From positions 124,001 to 188,000 of the forward strand of contig CALSUB010000002.1 of assembly GCA_943789425.1 (NCBI GenBank): a stretch of DNA of 64,000 bases, given 5' to 3'. The stretch is from an uncultured Luminiphilus sp. (GTDB lineage Bacteria > Pseudomonadota > Gammaproteobacteria > Pseudomonadales > Halieaceae). Every line of letters starts with the position of its first letter. Within the stretch, counting starts at the first letter, position 1. Both the position numbers and the translations under genes were made by a program. The notes below the pieces were generated by a model, which was not told the DNA's origin, did not search any database, and was given only the letters and a program-made list of their open reading frames with translations. Shown here piece by piece: positions 8,275 through 17,140 of the stretch.

Positions 8275-8868
8275 TCACAGTCCAACGACCAAGTTAGGCG
8301 GAAGTGACAGCGCTACTGCCGCATGTCGCAAGCCTATTTGCACGATGTTGATGGTGACAAAAAGCAAAATTGGTGAAAAGTCGATACCCCCCATATTGGG
8401 CAGCAACGCGCGAAAAGGAGTCATAATGGGGTCAGCAATTTGTCCGATCAGCTCGATGGCAGGATGCCGACTGCCGGCCGCTACCCAGCTGACGATGATC
8501 ATGGCAATGAGCACAAAAAAGGTCAGGTTGGTGAGTAACCCGAGTACACCAATAATGCCCCATCCCGCCAATATGAGCGGGTTAGGCACACTCCACTGCT
8601 CCCCTAGCACCCAGGTGATGCCCAGCAAAATTAAGATCTGAATGAGGACGGCCATCACTAAGACAGCCCAATCGATGCGTCCCCTCGCCGGAAGCATACC
8701 GCGCAGCGGCGCGAGAAACGGGTTGGTGATTTTGACAATGACTTGAGAAATGGGATTGTAAAAATTGGCTCGCGACGCGTGCAGCATGCCGCGTAACACG
8801 ATCAAAGTGAGTACCAAAGCCCCAAGATTTTGTATCAGATAAAGCGCCATTTCAGTTCCCGCGGTCAT
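8275..8868 (-). CDS. YggT family membrane protein
   Basis: Integral membrane protein with two tandem YggT repeats: hydrophobic segments around LIQNLGALVLTLIVLRGML and IDWAVLVMAVLIQILILLG, then LTNLTFFVLIAMIIVSWV, and a C-terminal helix. Each repeat carries the N-P-[IF]-x-P-[LF]R-x-LP motif (NPFLAPLRGMLPARGRIDWA and DPIMTPFRALLPNMGGIDFS). Role not firmly established; homologues are linked to osmotic or ion tolerance. Start is taken at ATG 8868, just after the proC stop; ATG 8850 is an alternative. Placement between proC and metX is conserved in relatives. Confidence 0.9.
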   Translation of the reverse strand: MTAGTEMALYLIQNLGALVLTLIVLRGMLHASRANFYNPISQVIVKITNPFLAPLRGMLPARGRIDWAVLVMAVLIQILILLGITWVLGEQWSVPNPLILAGWGIIGVLGLLTNLTFFVLIAMIIVSWVAAGSRHPAIELIGQIADPIMTPFRALLPNMGGIDFSPILLFVTINIVQIGLRHAAVALSLPPNLVVGL

Positions 8869-8869
8869 A

Positions 8870-9685
8870 TCAACCAAACTCCTCGCCCAGCGTTCTCGCT
8901 CGTTCAGCACAAGCCTGAACGGCATGAGTGATTATCTCGTCGAATTGATGGGACTGTAAGGCTAATAGTGCCTGTTCAGTCGTGCCACCCGGGCTCGTGA
9001 CATTTTCCCGCAGCGTTGAGATGGGCAGTTCAGAGCGCCCAGCGAGCTCAGCCGCACCGATAGCGGTTTGTAGGGTTAGCGCTACCGCGGTCTGTTGATC
9101 TAGCCCTAGATCAACGCCAGCCGCAATGATGGACTCTATGAGCGCAAAGAAATAAGCCGGTCCACTGCCAGAGACGGCGGTCACGGCATCAAGCAGTGCT
9201 TCTGAGGGCACCCACATCGTCATACCGACTGCGTTAGTCACTTGCTCAGCTAAGGCGCGATGTGCGTCGCTGGCTTGTGCTGTTGCGAACAGCCCACTGG
9301 CCCCCTTGCCTATCATGGCAGGCGTGTTCGGCATGCACCGGATAACCGGAACGGTGGGATCGACAGCAGCCTGTAGGGAGGCAATTGGAATGCCTGCTGC
9401 AATCGACAGAATGGCGGTATTGGGGCCAATCTGGTCTCGTATCGCCGCCAAGGCTTCAGGGGCGACCTGTGGTTTGACCGCCACTACCACCAGATCCGCA
9501 TCGATAAAAATGTGCTGAGGCGAGGTGTTGAGTTGCGACAGACCGAGTGATTGGAGCCGCGATAATGCAGCTTCGCTAGGGTCGCTAGCGCGCAATTGTG
9601 ACGGCGAGAAACCACTGGCCAACAGGCCATTGATCATGGCGGTGGCCATATTGCCCGCGCCTAGGAATGCGATTTGAGGCGACAT
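8870..9685 (-). CDS. proC: Pyrroline-5-carboxylate reductase ProC
   Basis: Last step of proline synthesis: reduces pyrroline-5-carboxylate with NAD(P)H. Rossmann motif FLGAGNMATAMINGLLASG at the N-terminus, VVAVKPQVAPE near residue 70, RCMPNTPAMIGKG near residue 117, and the conserved substrate/dimer region AVSGSGPAYFFALIES followed by LRENVTSPGGTTEQAL. 271 aa, normal length. Ends 2 nt before the yggT start. Confidence 0.96.
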   Translation of the reverse strand: MSPQIAFLGAGNMATAMINGLLASGFSPSQLRASDPSEAALSRLQSLGLSQLNTSPQHIFIDADLVVVAVKPQVAPEALAAIRDQIGPNTAILSIAAGIPIASLQAAVDPTVPVIRCMPNTPAMIGKGASGLFATAQASDAHRALAEQVTNAVGMTMWVPSEALLDAVTAVSGSGPAYFFALIESIIAAGVDLGLDQQTAVALTLQTAIGAAELAGRSELPISTLRENVTSPGGTTEQALLALQSHQFDEIITHAVQACAERARTLGEEFG

Positions 9686-9714
9686 AAGATCAGGAGTATC
9701 CGTGAAGAACGACT

Positions 9715-10437
9715 TTAATTATACCGTGCGCCAAAAATATCTGTGCCGACTCTGACCAGGTTCGATCCTTCGGCAATAGCGGCCTCTAAATCGCTGGACA
9801 TTCCCATCGATAATATCGCCAATTCTGGATTGCCGCCGATAAGGCTTTGTTGAATGGTGCGCAAATGACGAAAAGGCACTCGCTGGGCAGCGGGTTCAGC
9901 ACTGGACGCTGGAATGGTCATTAGTCCTTTTAATTGCAGGTTAGGTAGCGTCTCTACAGCATCAATCAGCGTTTTGAGTGCGTCAGACTGTACCCCAGAT
10001 TTACTCGCTTCATCCGATGTTTTGACTTGAAGGAGTACTTTTAACGGCCCTTTTTCGGAGGGACGTTGATCACTAAGGCGTTGCGCTATTTTGAGCCGAT
10101 CTACGCTATGCACCCAGTCACTAAACTCGGCAATCAGCCGCGTTTTATTGCTTTGAATCGGCCCAATAAAGTGCCACGTCAAGCCTAAGTCAGCTAGTTG
10201 GGCGGCTTTTTCGGCCATTTCTTGGGCGTAGTTTTCACCAAAATCAGACAGCCCCGCCTGGTGCGCCCAGCGGATGAGTTCAGTTGATTTTTTTTTGCTG
10301 ACTGCCAATAGAGAGACCGCCCCGGGTGGCCTGTCTGCAGCGCACTCTGCCGCGCGAATACGTCGGTTGATTTCTGATATATTGAGACGCAAGTCTGTCG
10401 GTGTCATGTCTGCATCATAAGGAAATTGATGCGCCAT
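9715..10437 (-). CDS. yggS: PLP homeostasis protein YggS (PLPBP)
   Basis: Non-catalytic pyridoxal-phosphate-binding protein of the YggS/PROSC family, involved in vitamin B6 and amino-acid homeostasis. Visible: LLAVSKKKSTELIRWA (PLP lysine), DFGENYAQE, WHFIGPIQSNKT, GLMTIP, and the phosphate-binding C-terminal LSMGMSSDLEAAIAEGSNLVRVGTDIFG. 240 aa from 10437; ATG 10407 (MTPTDLRLN) is an equally plausible start and neither has a strong ribosome-binding site. Divergent from pilT with a 31-nt gap. Confidence 0.93.
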   Translation of the reverse strand: MAHQFPYDADMTPTDLRLNISEINRRIRAAECAADRPPGAVSLLAVSKKKSTELIRWAHQAGLSDFGENYAQEMAEKAAQLADLGLTWHFIGPIQSNKTRLIAEFSDWVHSVDRLKIAQRLSDQRPSEKGPLKVLLQVKTSDEASKSGVQSDALKTLIDAVETLPNLQLKGLMTIPASSAEPAAQRVPFRHLRTIQQSLIGGNPELAILSMGMSSDLEAAIAEGSNLVRVGTDIFGARYN

Positions 10438-10468
10438 GTGTTAGTCCGACGCTATTGGAGACTATGAT

Positions 10469-11509
10469 ATGGATATCACAGAATTACTCGCATTTGGCGT
10501 TCAACAAGGTGCTTCGGATCTGCATCTTTCAGCAGGGCTTCCGCCCATGATCCGGGTAGACGGTGACATTAGGCGGGTCAACTTACCCCCGCAAACCCCG
10601 ACCGAAGTCCAAGCCTTAATTTACGACATTATGAATGATCGTCAGCGGAACGAATTTGAGGAGCGTCTCGAAACGGACTTTTCTTTTGAGCTCCCCGATG
10701 TGGCGCGCTTTCGTGTCAACGCTTTTGTCCATAATCGCGGCGCGGGTGCGGTATTTCGCACGATCCCGTCCGAAGTCTTGTCGATGGAGGCGTTGGAAAT
10801 GGGACAAACATTCCGCGATATCTCAATGCTACCAAGAGGGTTAGTCTTGGTGACTGGTCCGACAGGTTCTGGAAAATCCACGACGCTTGCAGCCATGATC
10901 GACTACGTCAATGCAAACCGCTACGACCACATTCTTACGATTGAGGACCCGATTGAGTTTGTTCATGAAAGCAAACGCTCCCTGATTAATCAGCGCGAAG
11001 TGCATCGCGATACGTTAGGTTTTTCTGCGGCACTGCGTTCTGCTTTACGTGAAGATCCCGACATCATTTTGGTGGGCGAACTGCGAGATCTAGAGACAAT
11101 CCGGCTGGCGCTGACTGCCGCTGAAACCGGTCATTTGGTTTTTGGCACGTTGCATACCACCTCAGCTGCAAAGACAATTGATCGTGTTGTCGATGTCTTC
11201 CCTGGAGAAGAAAAAGCCATGGTGCGCTCGATGTTGTCAGAATCTTTGCAAGCTGTGATCTCTCAAACTCTGCTCAAGCGCAGTCAAGGCGGGCGTATTG
11301 CGGCACACGAGATTATGCGCGGTACTGCGGCGATCCGAAATTTAATCCGGGAAGATAAAGTGGCTCAAATGTATTCCGCGATCCAAACGGGGCAATCCAC
11401 GGGGATGCAAACGATGGATCAATGTTTGCAAGGACTGGTTCAAAAAAGACTGATTACCGCCGAAGTCGCGCGTGAAAAGGCACGTCAGCCAGAGGGCATC
11501 ATTGGCTGA
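10469..11509 (+). CDS. pilT: Type IV pilus retraction ATPase PilT
   Basis: Hexameric ATPase driving pilus retraction and twitching motility. Visible: N-terminal DLHLSAGLPPMIRVDGD, Walker A GPTGSGKSTT near residue 132, Asp box LTIEDPIEF, Walker B ILVGELRDLETIRLAL, His box TGHLVFGTLHTTSA, and the retraction-specific AIRNLIRE segment. 346 aa, normal. Good ribosome-binding site GGAG 8 nt before ATG. The last 25 nt overlap the 3' end of ruvX on the other strand. No pilU follows. Confidence 0.95.
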   Translation: MDITELLAFGVQQGASDLHLSAGLPPMIRVDGDIRRVNLPPQTPTEVQALIYDIMNDRQRNEFEERLETDFSFELPDVARFRVNAFVHNRGAGAVFRTIPSEVLSMEALEMGQTFRDISMLPRGLVLVTGPTGSGKSTTLAAMIDYVNANRYDHILTIEDPIEFVHESKRSLINQREVHRDTLGFSAALRSALREDPDIILVGELRDLETIRLALTAAETGHLVFGTLHTTSAAKTIDRVVDVFPGEEKAMVRSMLSESLQAVISQTLLKRSQGGRIAAHEIMRGTAAIRNLIREDKVAQMYSAIQTGQSTGMQTMDQCLQGLVQKRLITAEVAREKARQPEGIIG

Positions 11510-11922
11510 TCGTTGAGCCAAGTGACGAGGATAATGGCCGCCGCTTTGTCGTCGATAGGATCGCTGACGAAGTCGCCACGATGCCCTTCTGCGAACGCGT
11601 CAGCCTTTGCTTCGCGGCTGGATAGCCGCTCGTCAACCAATGTAACGGGCAACCCTAATCGGCCTTCAAGCTGCCGGGAAAACTTAGTTGCTCGCCGACT
11701 CAGCTCGCTTTCTGAGCCGTCCATGTTGATGGGGAGTCCAACCAGCAAGCGGTTCGGTCGCCATTCCTCAGTCAGCGCGATGATCGATGGCCAGTGCGGT
11801 ACACCATCCTTTGCCGATAACACGGTGAGGGGCTCAGCGGTGCGGGACAGCGTATTGCCAATTGCGACGCCTATATTGCGCAGTCCAAAATCAAACGCCA
11901 TGATCGTTTCATATTTTGCCAC
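11485..11922 (-). CDS. ruvX: Pre-16S rRNA nuclease / Holliday-junction-resolvase-like YqgF (RuvX)
   Basis: RNase H-fold protein of the YqgF family, known to process the 5' end of 16S rRNA. Visible: MAFDFGLRNIGVAIG, LLVGLPINMDGSESE, VTLVDERLSSREA and the closing DDKAAAIILVTWL, which together supply the acidic active-site residues. 145 aa. Start GTG 11922, 3 nt after the yqgE stop; ATG 11901 is possible. It overlaps pilT convergently by 25 nt. Confidence 0.92.
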   Translation of the reverse strand: MAKYETIMAFDFGLRNIGVAIGNTLSRTAEPLTVLSAKDGVPHWPSIIALTEEWRPNRLLVGLPINMDGSESELSRRATKFSRQLEGRLGLPVTLVDERLSSREAKADAFAEGHRGDFVSDPIDDKAAAIILVTWLNDQPMMPSG

Positions 11923-11924
11923 TC

Positions 11925-12536
11925 TTACGCGTGTCCCGCGTCGGCGGTGAGTAGATCGACATCAATGCCCAACATCCGACCGGCCTCTGCCAGTTTTTGT
12001 GATGTTTCCGAATGAAATAGCGTCTGCTGGTCTGCCGCAACCGTCAGCCAGCTATTGTCGGCTATTTCTGCTTCGAGTTGTCCTGCCGCCCATCCTGCGT
12101 ACCCCAAAGCGATAAGACATTCTCGGGGTCCTTCACCGCTAGCCAATGCGCACAAAATATCGCGCGAGGTCGTCAGGTTAATGTCATGGTGAACTGTCTG
12201 ACCCCCTTGCCAGCCCCCCGCCGGGCTGTGCAGTACAAATCCGTGGTCTTTTCTGATCGGCCCTCCCGCTAAGATCGGGTAATTGGGGACCTCAGGATCG
12301 GTGGGTATTTCGAGATGCTCCAACATCTCGTTGAAGGTGATATCGAGCCGCTGATTCACGACAATGCCCATTGCACCATTCTCATCGTGGCGGCATAGGT
12401 AGATGAGTGAGCGGTTAAAAAAACCTCGATCGATGGCCGGCGTGGCAATTAAAAAATGACCACGAAGCATCACAGCGACGGCTTGCCTGCTAGCGATGGG
12501 GTTATTGCGTTCAGGTTGAGGGCCTTTTGGCAACAT
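11925..12536 (-). CDS. yqgE: YqgE/AlgH family protein (UPF0301)
   Basis: Conserved protein of unknown biochemical role; in Pseudomonas the homologue AlgH was named for an effect on alginate regulation. Family motifs: LRGHFLIATPAID near the N-terminus, LIYLCRHDENGAMGIVVNQ, GGPIRKDHGFVLH, and LIALGYAGWAAGQLEAEIADNSWLTV. Start uncertain: ATG 12536 is used (204 aa, 26-nt overlap with gshB), while ATG 12470 would begin directly at the conserved LRGHF. The frame is open to 12575 inside gshB. The order gshB-yqgE-ruvX is conserved in gammaproteobacteria. Confidence 0.9.
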   Translation of the reverse strand: MLPKGPQPERNNPIASRQAVAVMLRGHFLIATPAIDRGFFNRSLIYLCRHDENGAMGIVVNQRLDITFNEMLEHLEIPTDPEVPNYPILAGGPIRKDHGFVLHSPAGGWQGGQTVHHDINLTTSRDILCALASGEGPRECLIALGYAGWAAGQLEAEIADNSWLTVAADQQTLFHSETSQKLAEAGRMLGIDVDLLTADAGHA

Positions 12537-13473
12537 GAGCTTGAACAACATCGAGTAGCTGGCCTGCAATATCAAGTCCTGACTCAGCTTCTATTTCTCG
12601 GAGACAGGTTGGGCTAGTGACATTAATTTCAGTCAGGTAGTTGCCAATCACATCGAGCCCTACGAAAAAAAGTCCTCGGGCCTTAAGAGCCGGCCCCACC
12701 TGCTCTGCTATCCATCGATCATGATCTGATAGGGGTTGCACTCGACCAGAACCGCCCGCTGCCAAATTGCCTCGGCTCTCTCCGGCGAGTGGGATTCGGG
12801 CAAGGGAAAAAGGAACAGGCTCTCCGTCAATCATCAGGATACGTTTATCGCCGTCACTGATAGCCGGCAAATAGCGTTGTGCCATGATCGTTTGCACGCC
12901 TGAGCGTGTCAGTGTCTCTAAAATGACGCTGAGATTAGGATCATCTTTGCGCGCCCGAAAAATAGCGCTGCCACCCATGCCATCTAGCGGCTTAAAAATG
13001 ACATCTTCATGTTCACTGTGAAAAGCGCGAAGCTTAGCCATATCTCGACTGACTAATAGAGGTGGGCAGCAATCAGGGAATTCGGTGGCAAACAGCTTTT
13101 CGTTGCAATCCCTCAGACTCTGGCAGCGATTGACGACCAGCGTGCCCCGCTGCTCCGCTCGCTCCAACAAATACGTGGCGTAAATATATTCAAGATCAAA
13201 CGGGGGGTCTTTTCGCATCAGGCAAATGTCGAGGTCACCTAGCGATAGTTCTTGCGGCTCTTTCAGCGCATACCATTGAGATGCGTCCCGATAGACGGTC
13301 AGGGATTGTGCGCGAGCCATTGGTTCCTCGCCGCTGAGGTAGAGGCCGTCAGGTTCAATGTAAAATAACGACCAGCCGCGATCCTGCGCCGCCCAAAGCA
13401 GTCCTAAGGTGGTATCTTTTTTGTAGTTGATAGAGCTGATGGGGTCCATGACGACGCCGAGCTTAAGACTCAT
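12511..13473 (-). CDS. gshB: Glutathione synthetase GshB
   Basis: ATP-grasp ligase joining gamma-glutamylcysteine and glycine to form glutathione. Visible: N-terminal GVVMDPISSINYKKDTT, MRKDPPFDLEYIYATYLL near residue 86, ATP-grasp FKPLDGMGGSAIF near residue 160, GDKRILMIDGEPV, and the C-terminal signature EINVTSPTCLREIE. 320 aa, typical. AGGA lies upstream of ATG 13473. With gor at 52.8-54.2 kb, the window encodes both synthesis and reduction of glutathione. Confidence 0.96.
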   Translation of the reverse strand: MSLKLGVVMDPISSINYKKDTTLGLLWAAQDRGWSLFYIEPDGLYLSGEEPMARAQSLTVYRDASQWYALKEPQELSLGDLDICLMRKDPPFDLEYIYATYLLERAEQRGTLVVNRCQSLRDCNEKLFATEFPDCCPPLLVSRDMAKLRAFHSEHEDVIFKPLDGMGGSAIFRARKDDPNLSVILETLTRSGVQTIMAQRYLPAISDGDKRILMIDGEPVPFSLARIPLAGESRGNLAAGGSGRVQPLSDHDRWIAEQVGPALKARGLFFVGLDVIGNYLTEINVTSPTCLREIEAESGLDIAGQLLDVVQAHVAKRPST

Positions 13474-13582
13474 TTCTGGATCCTTTTAGGCCGAGGGCTA
13501 CTATCTTGCGATTCGCAGCGAATCCCCGCAAGCTTCCCGGGCAGCCGAAGCTGCGCATTTTTTGATTGAGGTTCGTTGCATT

Positions 13583-14848
13583 ATGGATGGTTTTTTTGTC
13601 GTCGTCGCCTGTATCAGTCTGCTGTGCGCGATCACAGCAGTGTTGCGGGTGCGGGCAATTGGCTGGGCAGTTTGGTTGTGGTTTTTTGTCGGATGGATCA
13701 CGGGCGAACTCGCCATATGGTGTATCGGCCTCCAGGTGGTTTTTGTGGCCGCGTGGGTGCTGATTGCAGGGACCGACACCGCGGGCTTTAGTTGGGGCCT
13801 ATCGCTTTTCCTCGCTACGTGGGTGTTGTTGGCAGTCTTTTTGCGAGACGCATTTGATGCGGGCGCCACCTTTAGCCGTTCATTGCGAATGACACTCGGC
13901 GTCGATTTTCTGGAACAAATACCCCTTTCTCGGCGCGCTAAGATTACGACTCAGGTGCACAGCAAAGAATGGCAGTGGCCGTTTCGGTTCAAGCGCCCCG
14001 GTGTGCGATATGTTCGAAATCTCCCCTACACAGAATCGGGCAAGCGCGGCCTATTAGACGTGTATGTTCCAGTGGCCGCTGGTGAGCGTCGCCCCGTACT
14101 GTTCCAAGTACATGGTGGGGCATGGATGGTGGGCCACAAATCTGAGCAGGCGCAACCTCTGTTGCATCGCATGGTGGAATCGGGTTGGGTGGGGGTGTCG
14201 ATCAACTATCGCTTGGCGCCACGGTCGGCGTTTCCGGCGCAAATGGTCGATGTTAAAAAAGCGATTGCCTGGGTAAAGGACAACATTGCTGAGTATGGTG
14301 GGGACCCCAATTTTATTGTGGTGACGGGCGGCTCTGCTGGTGGCCATCTGTCGTTACTGGCAGGTTTAACCCCGAATCATGCGGATTGGCAGACGGGTTT
14401 TGAGCATGTTGATACGGCGGTTCAAGGCGTATTGGCGCTGTACCCCGTTGTGGATTTGACCAACCGCCATGGCATTCGGCAGCAAGACAACATGGATTCA
14501 TTTATTGCTCAGCGTATTATCCAGCAGTCCCGTGGGGAGGCGCCGATTATTTACGAGGATGGTTCGCCGATTTCTTGGATACATCGCCCGGGTGTTGTCG
14601 AGGCCGCGCCACCGATGTTTATTGTCCAAGGCACGCACGATTCATTGGTCTGGGTAGAGGAGGTCAGGCGATTTGTTGCGGAGCTCAGCCCCGTGGCAGC
14701 GGCGCCTTTGGTGTATGCGGAATTGCCCCGGGCACAACACGCGTTCGAAATTTTCCATTCGCCTCGAACCAGCCATTATCTCAACGCAGCAGGGTGCTGG
14801 CTCGAGTGGGTGTGGGCACGACATCAAAGGGGTGAGCAGAAGTCATGA
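13583..14848 (+). CDS. Membrane-anchored alpha/beta hydrolase (esterase/lipase)
   Basis: About 421 aa in two parts. The first 100 or so residues are strongly hydrophobic with about three membrane segments (FFVVVACISLLCAITAVL; WAVWLWFFVGWITGELAIW; FLATWVLLAVFLRDAF). The rest is an alpha/beta hydrolase of the carboxylesterase/HSL type: oxyanion motif HGGAWMVG, VSINYRLAPRSAFPAQ, nucleophile elbow GGSAGGHLS, then a candidate acid in QGTHDSLVW and His in AQHAFEIFHSPRT. Start at ATG 13583 follows a GAGG; the frame is open to 13562. Substrate unknown. Divergent from gshB and convergent with rsmE. Confidence 0.85.
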   Translation: MDGFFVVVACISLLCAITAVLRVRAIGWAVWLWFFVGWITGELAIWCIGLQVVFVAAWVLIAGTDTAGFSWGLSLFLATWVLLAVFLRDAFDAGATFSRSLRMTLGVDFLEQIPLSRRAKITTQVHSKEWQWPFRFKRPGVRYVRNLPYTESGKRGLLDVYVPVAAGERRPVLFQVHGGAWMVGHKSEQAQPLLHRMVESGWVGVSINYRLAPRSAFPAQMVDVKKAIAWVKDNIAEYGGDPNFIVVTGGSAGGHLSLLAGLTPNHADWQTGFEHVDTAVQGVLALYPVVDLTNRHGIRQQDNMDSFIAQRIIQQSRGEAPIIYEDGSPISWIHRPGVVEAAPPMFIVQGTHDSLVWVEEVRRFVAELSPVAAAPLVYAELPRAQHAFEIFHSPRTSHYLNAAGCWLEWVWARHQRGEQKS

Positions 14849-14889
14849 GGCAGGCCACCGTTGGCCGAGATGCCCGGCGCGTTGAGTAG

Positions 14890-15621
14890 TCATTGAGCCA
14901 TGTCGCCCCATTGGGCGCCAATGACAGAGAGGGCAACGACGGGTGCGGTCTCCGTTCTGAGAATGCGCGGCCCCAGCTGCCACGGCTGAAAGTGATGTCG
15001 CTCGGCCGTGGCCACCTCTTCATCGGTTAGGCCACCCTCAGGCCCGATGAGCAGTGCGACCGATTGTGGTTTGGCTGCAAGCGGTGACGTGCCGTGCACG
15101 TCACAATGCAGCACCAATTTAACGTCTGCCAGCGTTTCCGACACCCAGTGTGTCAGTGAGGTGGGCGCATTAACGGTAGGGATACGGACCCGCCCTGATT
15201 GTTCGCAGGCGCTGGTGACAATGTGTTGCCAGTGGGAGAGTCGCTTTGCCAGTCGCTCTGGGGGGACGGTGAAATCGACGCGAGTGCTATAAAGCGGCGA
15301 GATGCTGCCGACACCCAGCTCGGTCGCTTTTTGAATGGCCCAATCGAAACGATCACCCTTACTTAAACAAAGCCCTAGGTGAGTCTGAAGTGAGGATTCG
15401 GTTTGTGGCGTGGTGATGGTATCGAGCTGCGCACATATCGAGTGTTTGGCGATGGCTTTAATGGTTGCCGTGCCTTGTTGCCCTTGACCATCGAATAGGA
15501 TGACGGAGTCACCAACGCGAGCGCGGAGGACTTTGCCGAGGTATTGTGCTGCACTCCCTTCTAAAACGACCTCGGTACCGACAAGTAGTGGTTGGTCTGA
15601 GAAAAGTCGAGGGGTACGCAT
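14890..15621 (-). CDS. rsmE: 16S rRNA m3U1498 methyltransferase RsmE
   Basis: SPOUT-family enzyme that methylates U1498 of 16S rRNA with SAM. Visible: N-terminal PUA-like region with GDSVILFDGQGQ, RFDWAIQKATELGVGSISPL in the middle, and the knotted C-terminal domain LLIGPEGGLTDEEV plus LGPRILRTETAPVVAL. 243 aa, normal. It lies downstream of ahcY on the same strand, separated by a strong inverted repeat. Confidence 0.94.
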   Translation of the reverse strand: MRTPRLFSDQPLLVGTEVVLEGSAAQYLGKVLRARVGDSVILFDGQGQQGTATIKAIAKHSICAQLDTITTPQTESSLQTHLGLCLSKGDRFDWAIQKATELGVGSISPLYSTRVDFTVPPERLAKRLSHWQHIVTSACEQSGRVRIPTVNAPTSLTHWVSETLADVKLVLHCDVHGTSPLAAKPQSVALLIGPEGGLTDEEVATAERHHFQPWQLGPRILRTETAPVVALSVIGAQWGDMAQ

Positions 15622-15668
15622 GATAAAACCTTGATCATCCTTGCCCTATTCGCGAAAAATCCAGCGTG

Positions 15669-15703
15669 CCACCTAGGCGAGTGAGTGTCGTTCGCCTAGG
15701 TGG
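15669..15703 (-). terminator. Long perfect inverted repeat between ahcY and rsmE (candidate terminator)
   Basis: CCACCTAGGCGA (15669-15680) is repeated as its exact complement TCGCCTAGGTGG (15692-15703) around an 11-nt loop. It begins 15 nt after the ahcY stop in the minus-strand reading. There is no immediate U-tract; ATTTTTC follows about 10 nt later. It probably ends or attenuates the sahR-metK-ahcY transcript, though an operator or an RNA-stabilising hairpin is possible. Confidence 0.6.
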
Positions 15704-15717
15704 ATCGGGTCGCTACC

Positions 15718-17109
15718 TTAATACTTATACGAGTCACCTTTAAAGGGGCCATTTACTCCGACACCAATATAGTCTGCCTGCTTTGTCGTCAGCTGCGTCA
15801 TGACCCCGCCGAAGCCTTGTACCATCAAAGCGGCGACTTGCTCATCAAGGTGCTTTGGCAATACCTCTACGGCGATGGCGTCTTGGCGTGCGTCCTCTGG
15901 CAGGTCGGCAAATTTCTTTTCATAGAGGTGAATTTGCGCTAACACCTGATTCGCGAAAGAGCCGTCCATGATGCGTGAGGGATGCCCGGTGGCATTGCCG
16001 AGGTTGACCAGCCTCCCCTCTGACAAGAGCAAAAGGTGATCGTTGCTGGCGCTGTCGCGGATAATCTTATGGACTTGGGGCTTGATCTCCTCCCACTGCC
16101 ACTCTGCGCGCATGTAGGCGGTATCAATTTCATTGTCAAAGTGACCGATGTTGCACACCACTGCTGTTGATTTCAGGGCGCGCAACATGGGCGCAGTGCA
16201 GACGTTGTAGTTGCCAGTGGCAGTGACCAATAGATCAGTGGTGCCGAGTAAATCGGCATTGACGCTGCCGTCCGTGCCGTCATCGACACCGCCGTTAAAG
16301 GGCGACACCACTTCAAAACCATCCATGCAGGCTTGCATCGCGCAAATGGGATCGCATTCAGTGACTCGCACAATCATCCCTTCTTGTCGAAGTGATTGAG
16401 CCGATCCTTTGCCGACGTCACCATACCCAATCACGAGGGCGCGCTTGCCCGCTAGTAAATGATCAAGGCCACGTTTGATGGCATCGTTGAGGCTATGACG
16501 GCAGCCATACTTGTTGTCATTCTTCGATTTCGTCACCGCGTCGTTGACATTCACTGCGGGCACTTTCAGTTCGCCATTGGCCAGCATTTCATAGAGACGG
16601 TGCACGCCTGTTGTGGTTTCTTCAGTAACACCATGAATGCGTGCCAACATGTCAGGATATTGCTCGTGCAGCATCCCAGTGAGGTCGCCACCATCATCCA
16701 GCACCATATTCGCATCCCACGGTTTACCGTCTGCAAGGATGGTTTGCTCGATACACCACTCATACTCCTCTTCCGTTTCTCCTTTCCAGGCAAAAACTGG
16801 GATTCCTGCAGCAGCAATTGCGGCGGCTGCATGATCTTGGGTAGAGAAAATATTACAGGATGACCAGCGAACCTCTGCGCCGAGCGCGACCAGCGTCTCA
16901 ATGAGCACGCCCGTCTGAATCGTCATGTGAATGCAGCCCAAGATCTTAGCGCCCGCCAGTGGCTGCGCATCGCGATAATGCTCCCTCAGTGCTATCAGCG
17001 CGGGCATCTCGTTCTCCGCGATTTCCAATTCGCGTCGACCCCAATCGGCCAAATGAATGTCCGCGACCTTATAGTCAGCAAATACAGTTTGCTCAACAGC
17101 AGTGTTCAT
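15718..17109 (-). CDS. ahcY: Adenosylhomocysteinase AhcY (SahH)
   Basis: NAD-dependent hydrolysis of S-adenosylhomocysteine to homocysteine and adenosine, removing the inhibitory product of methyltransferases. Visible: [20 protein letters not shown] at the N-terminus, [41 protein letters not shown] fold [26 protein letters not shown], and the C-terminal ending in SYKY. 463 aa from ATG 17109; the open frame continues to 17217 but overlaps metK. Lies 31 nt after metK, in an operon with the frame-broken metK and the SahR-type regulator. Confidence 0.95.
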   Translation of the reverse strand: MNTAVEQTVFADYKVADIHLADWGRRELEIAENEMPALIALREHYRDAQPLAGAKILGCIHMTIQTGVLIETLVALGAEVRWSSCNIFSTQDHAAAAIAAAGIPVFAWKGETEEEYEWCIEQTILADGKPWDANMVLDDGGDLTGMLHEQYPDMLARIHGVTEETTTGVHRLYEMLANGELKVPAVNVNDAVTKSKNDNKYGCRHSLNDAIKRGLDHLLAGKRALVIGYGDVGKGSAQSLRQEGMIVRVTECDPICAMQACMDGFEVVSPFNGGVDDGTDGSVNADLLGTTDLLVTATGNYNVCTAPMLRALKSTAVVCNIGHFDNEIDTAYMRAEWQWEEIKPQVHKIIRDSASNDHLLLLSEGRLVNLGNATGHPSRIMDGSFANQVLAQIHLYEKKFADLPEDARQDAIAVEVLPKHLDEQVAALMVQGFGGVMTQLTTKQADYIGVGVNGPFKGDSYKY

Positions 17110-17140
17110 AGCATCGTCTCTCTTTTGATCGATTGATTGT

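Noticed and set aside
17110-17140. SAH riboswitch upstream of ahcY
   Set aside because: Only 31 nt separate metK and ahcY, too short for the aptamer, and no matching structure was seen; a protein regulator (SahR type) heads the operon instead.
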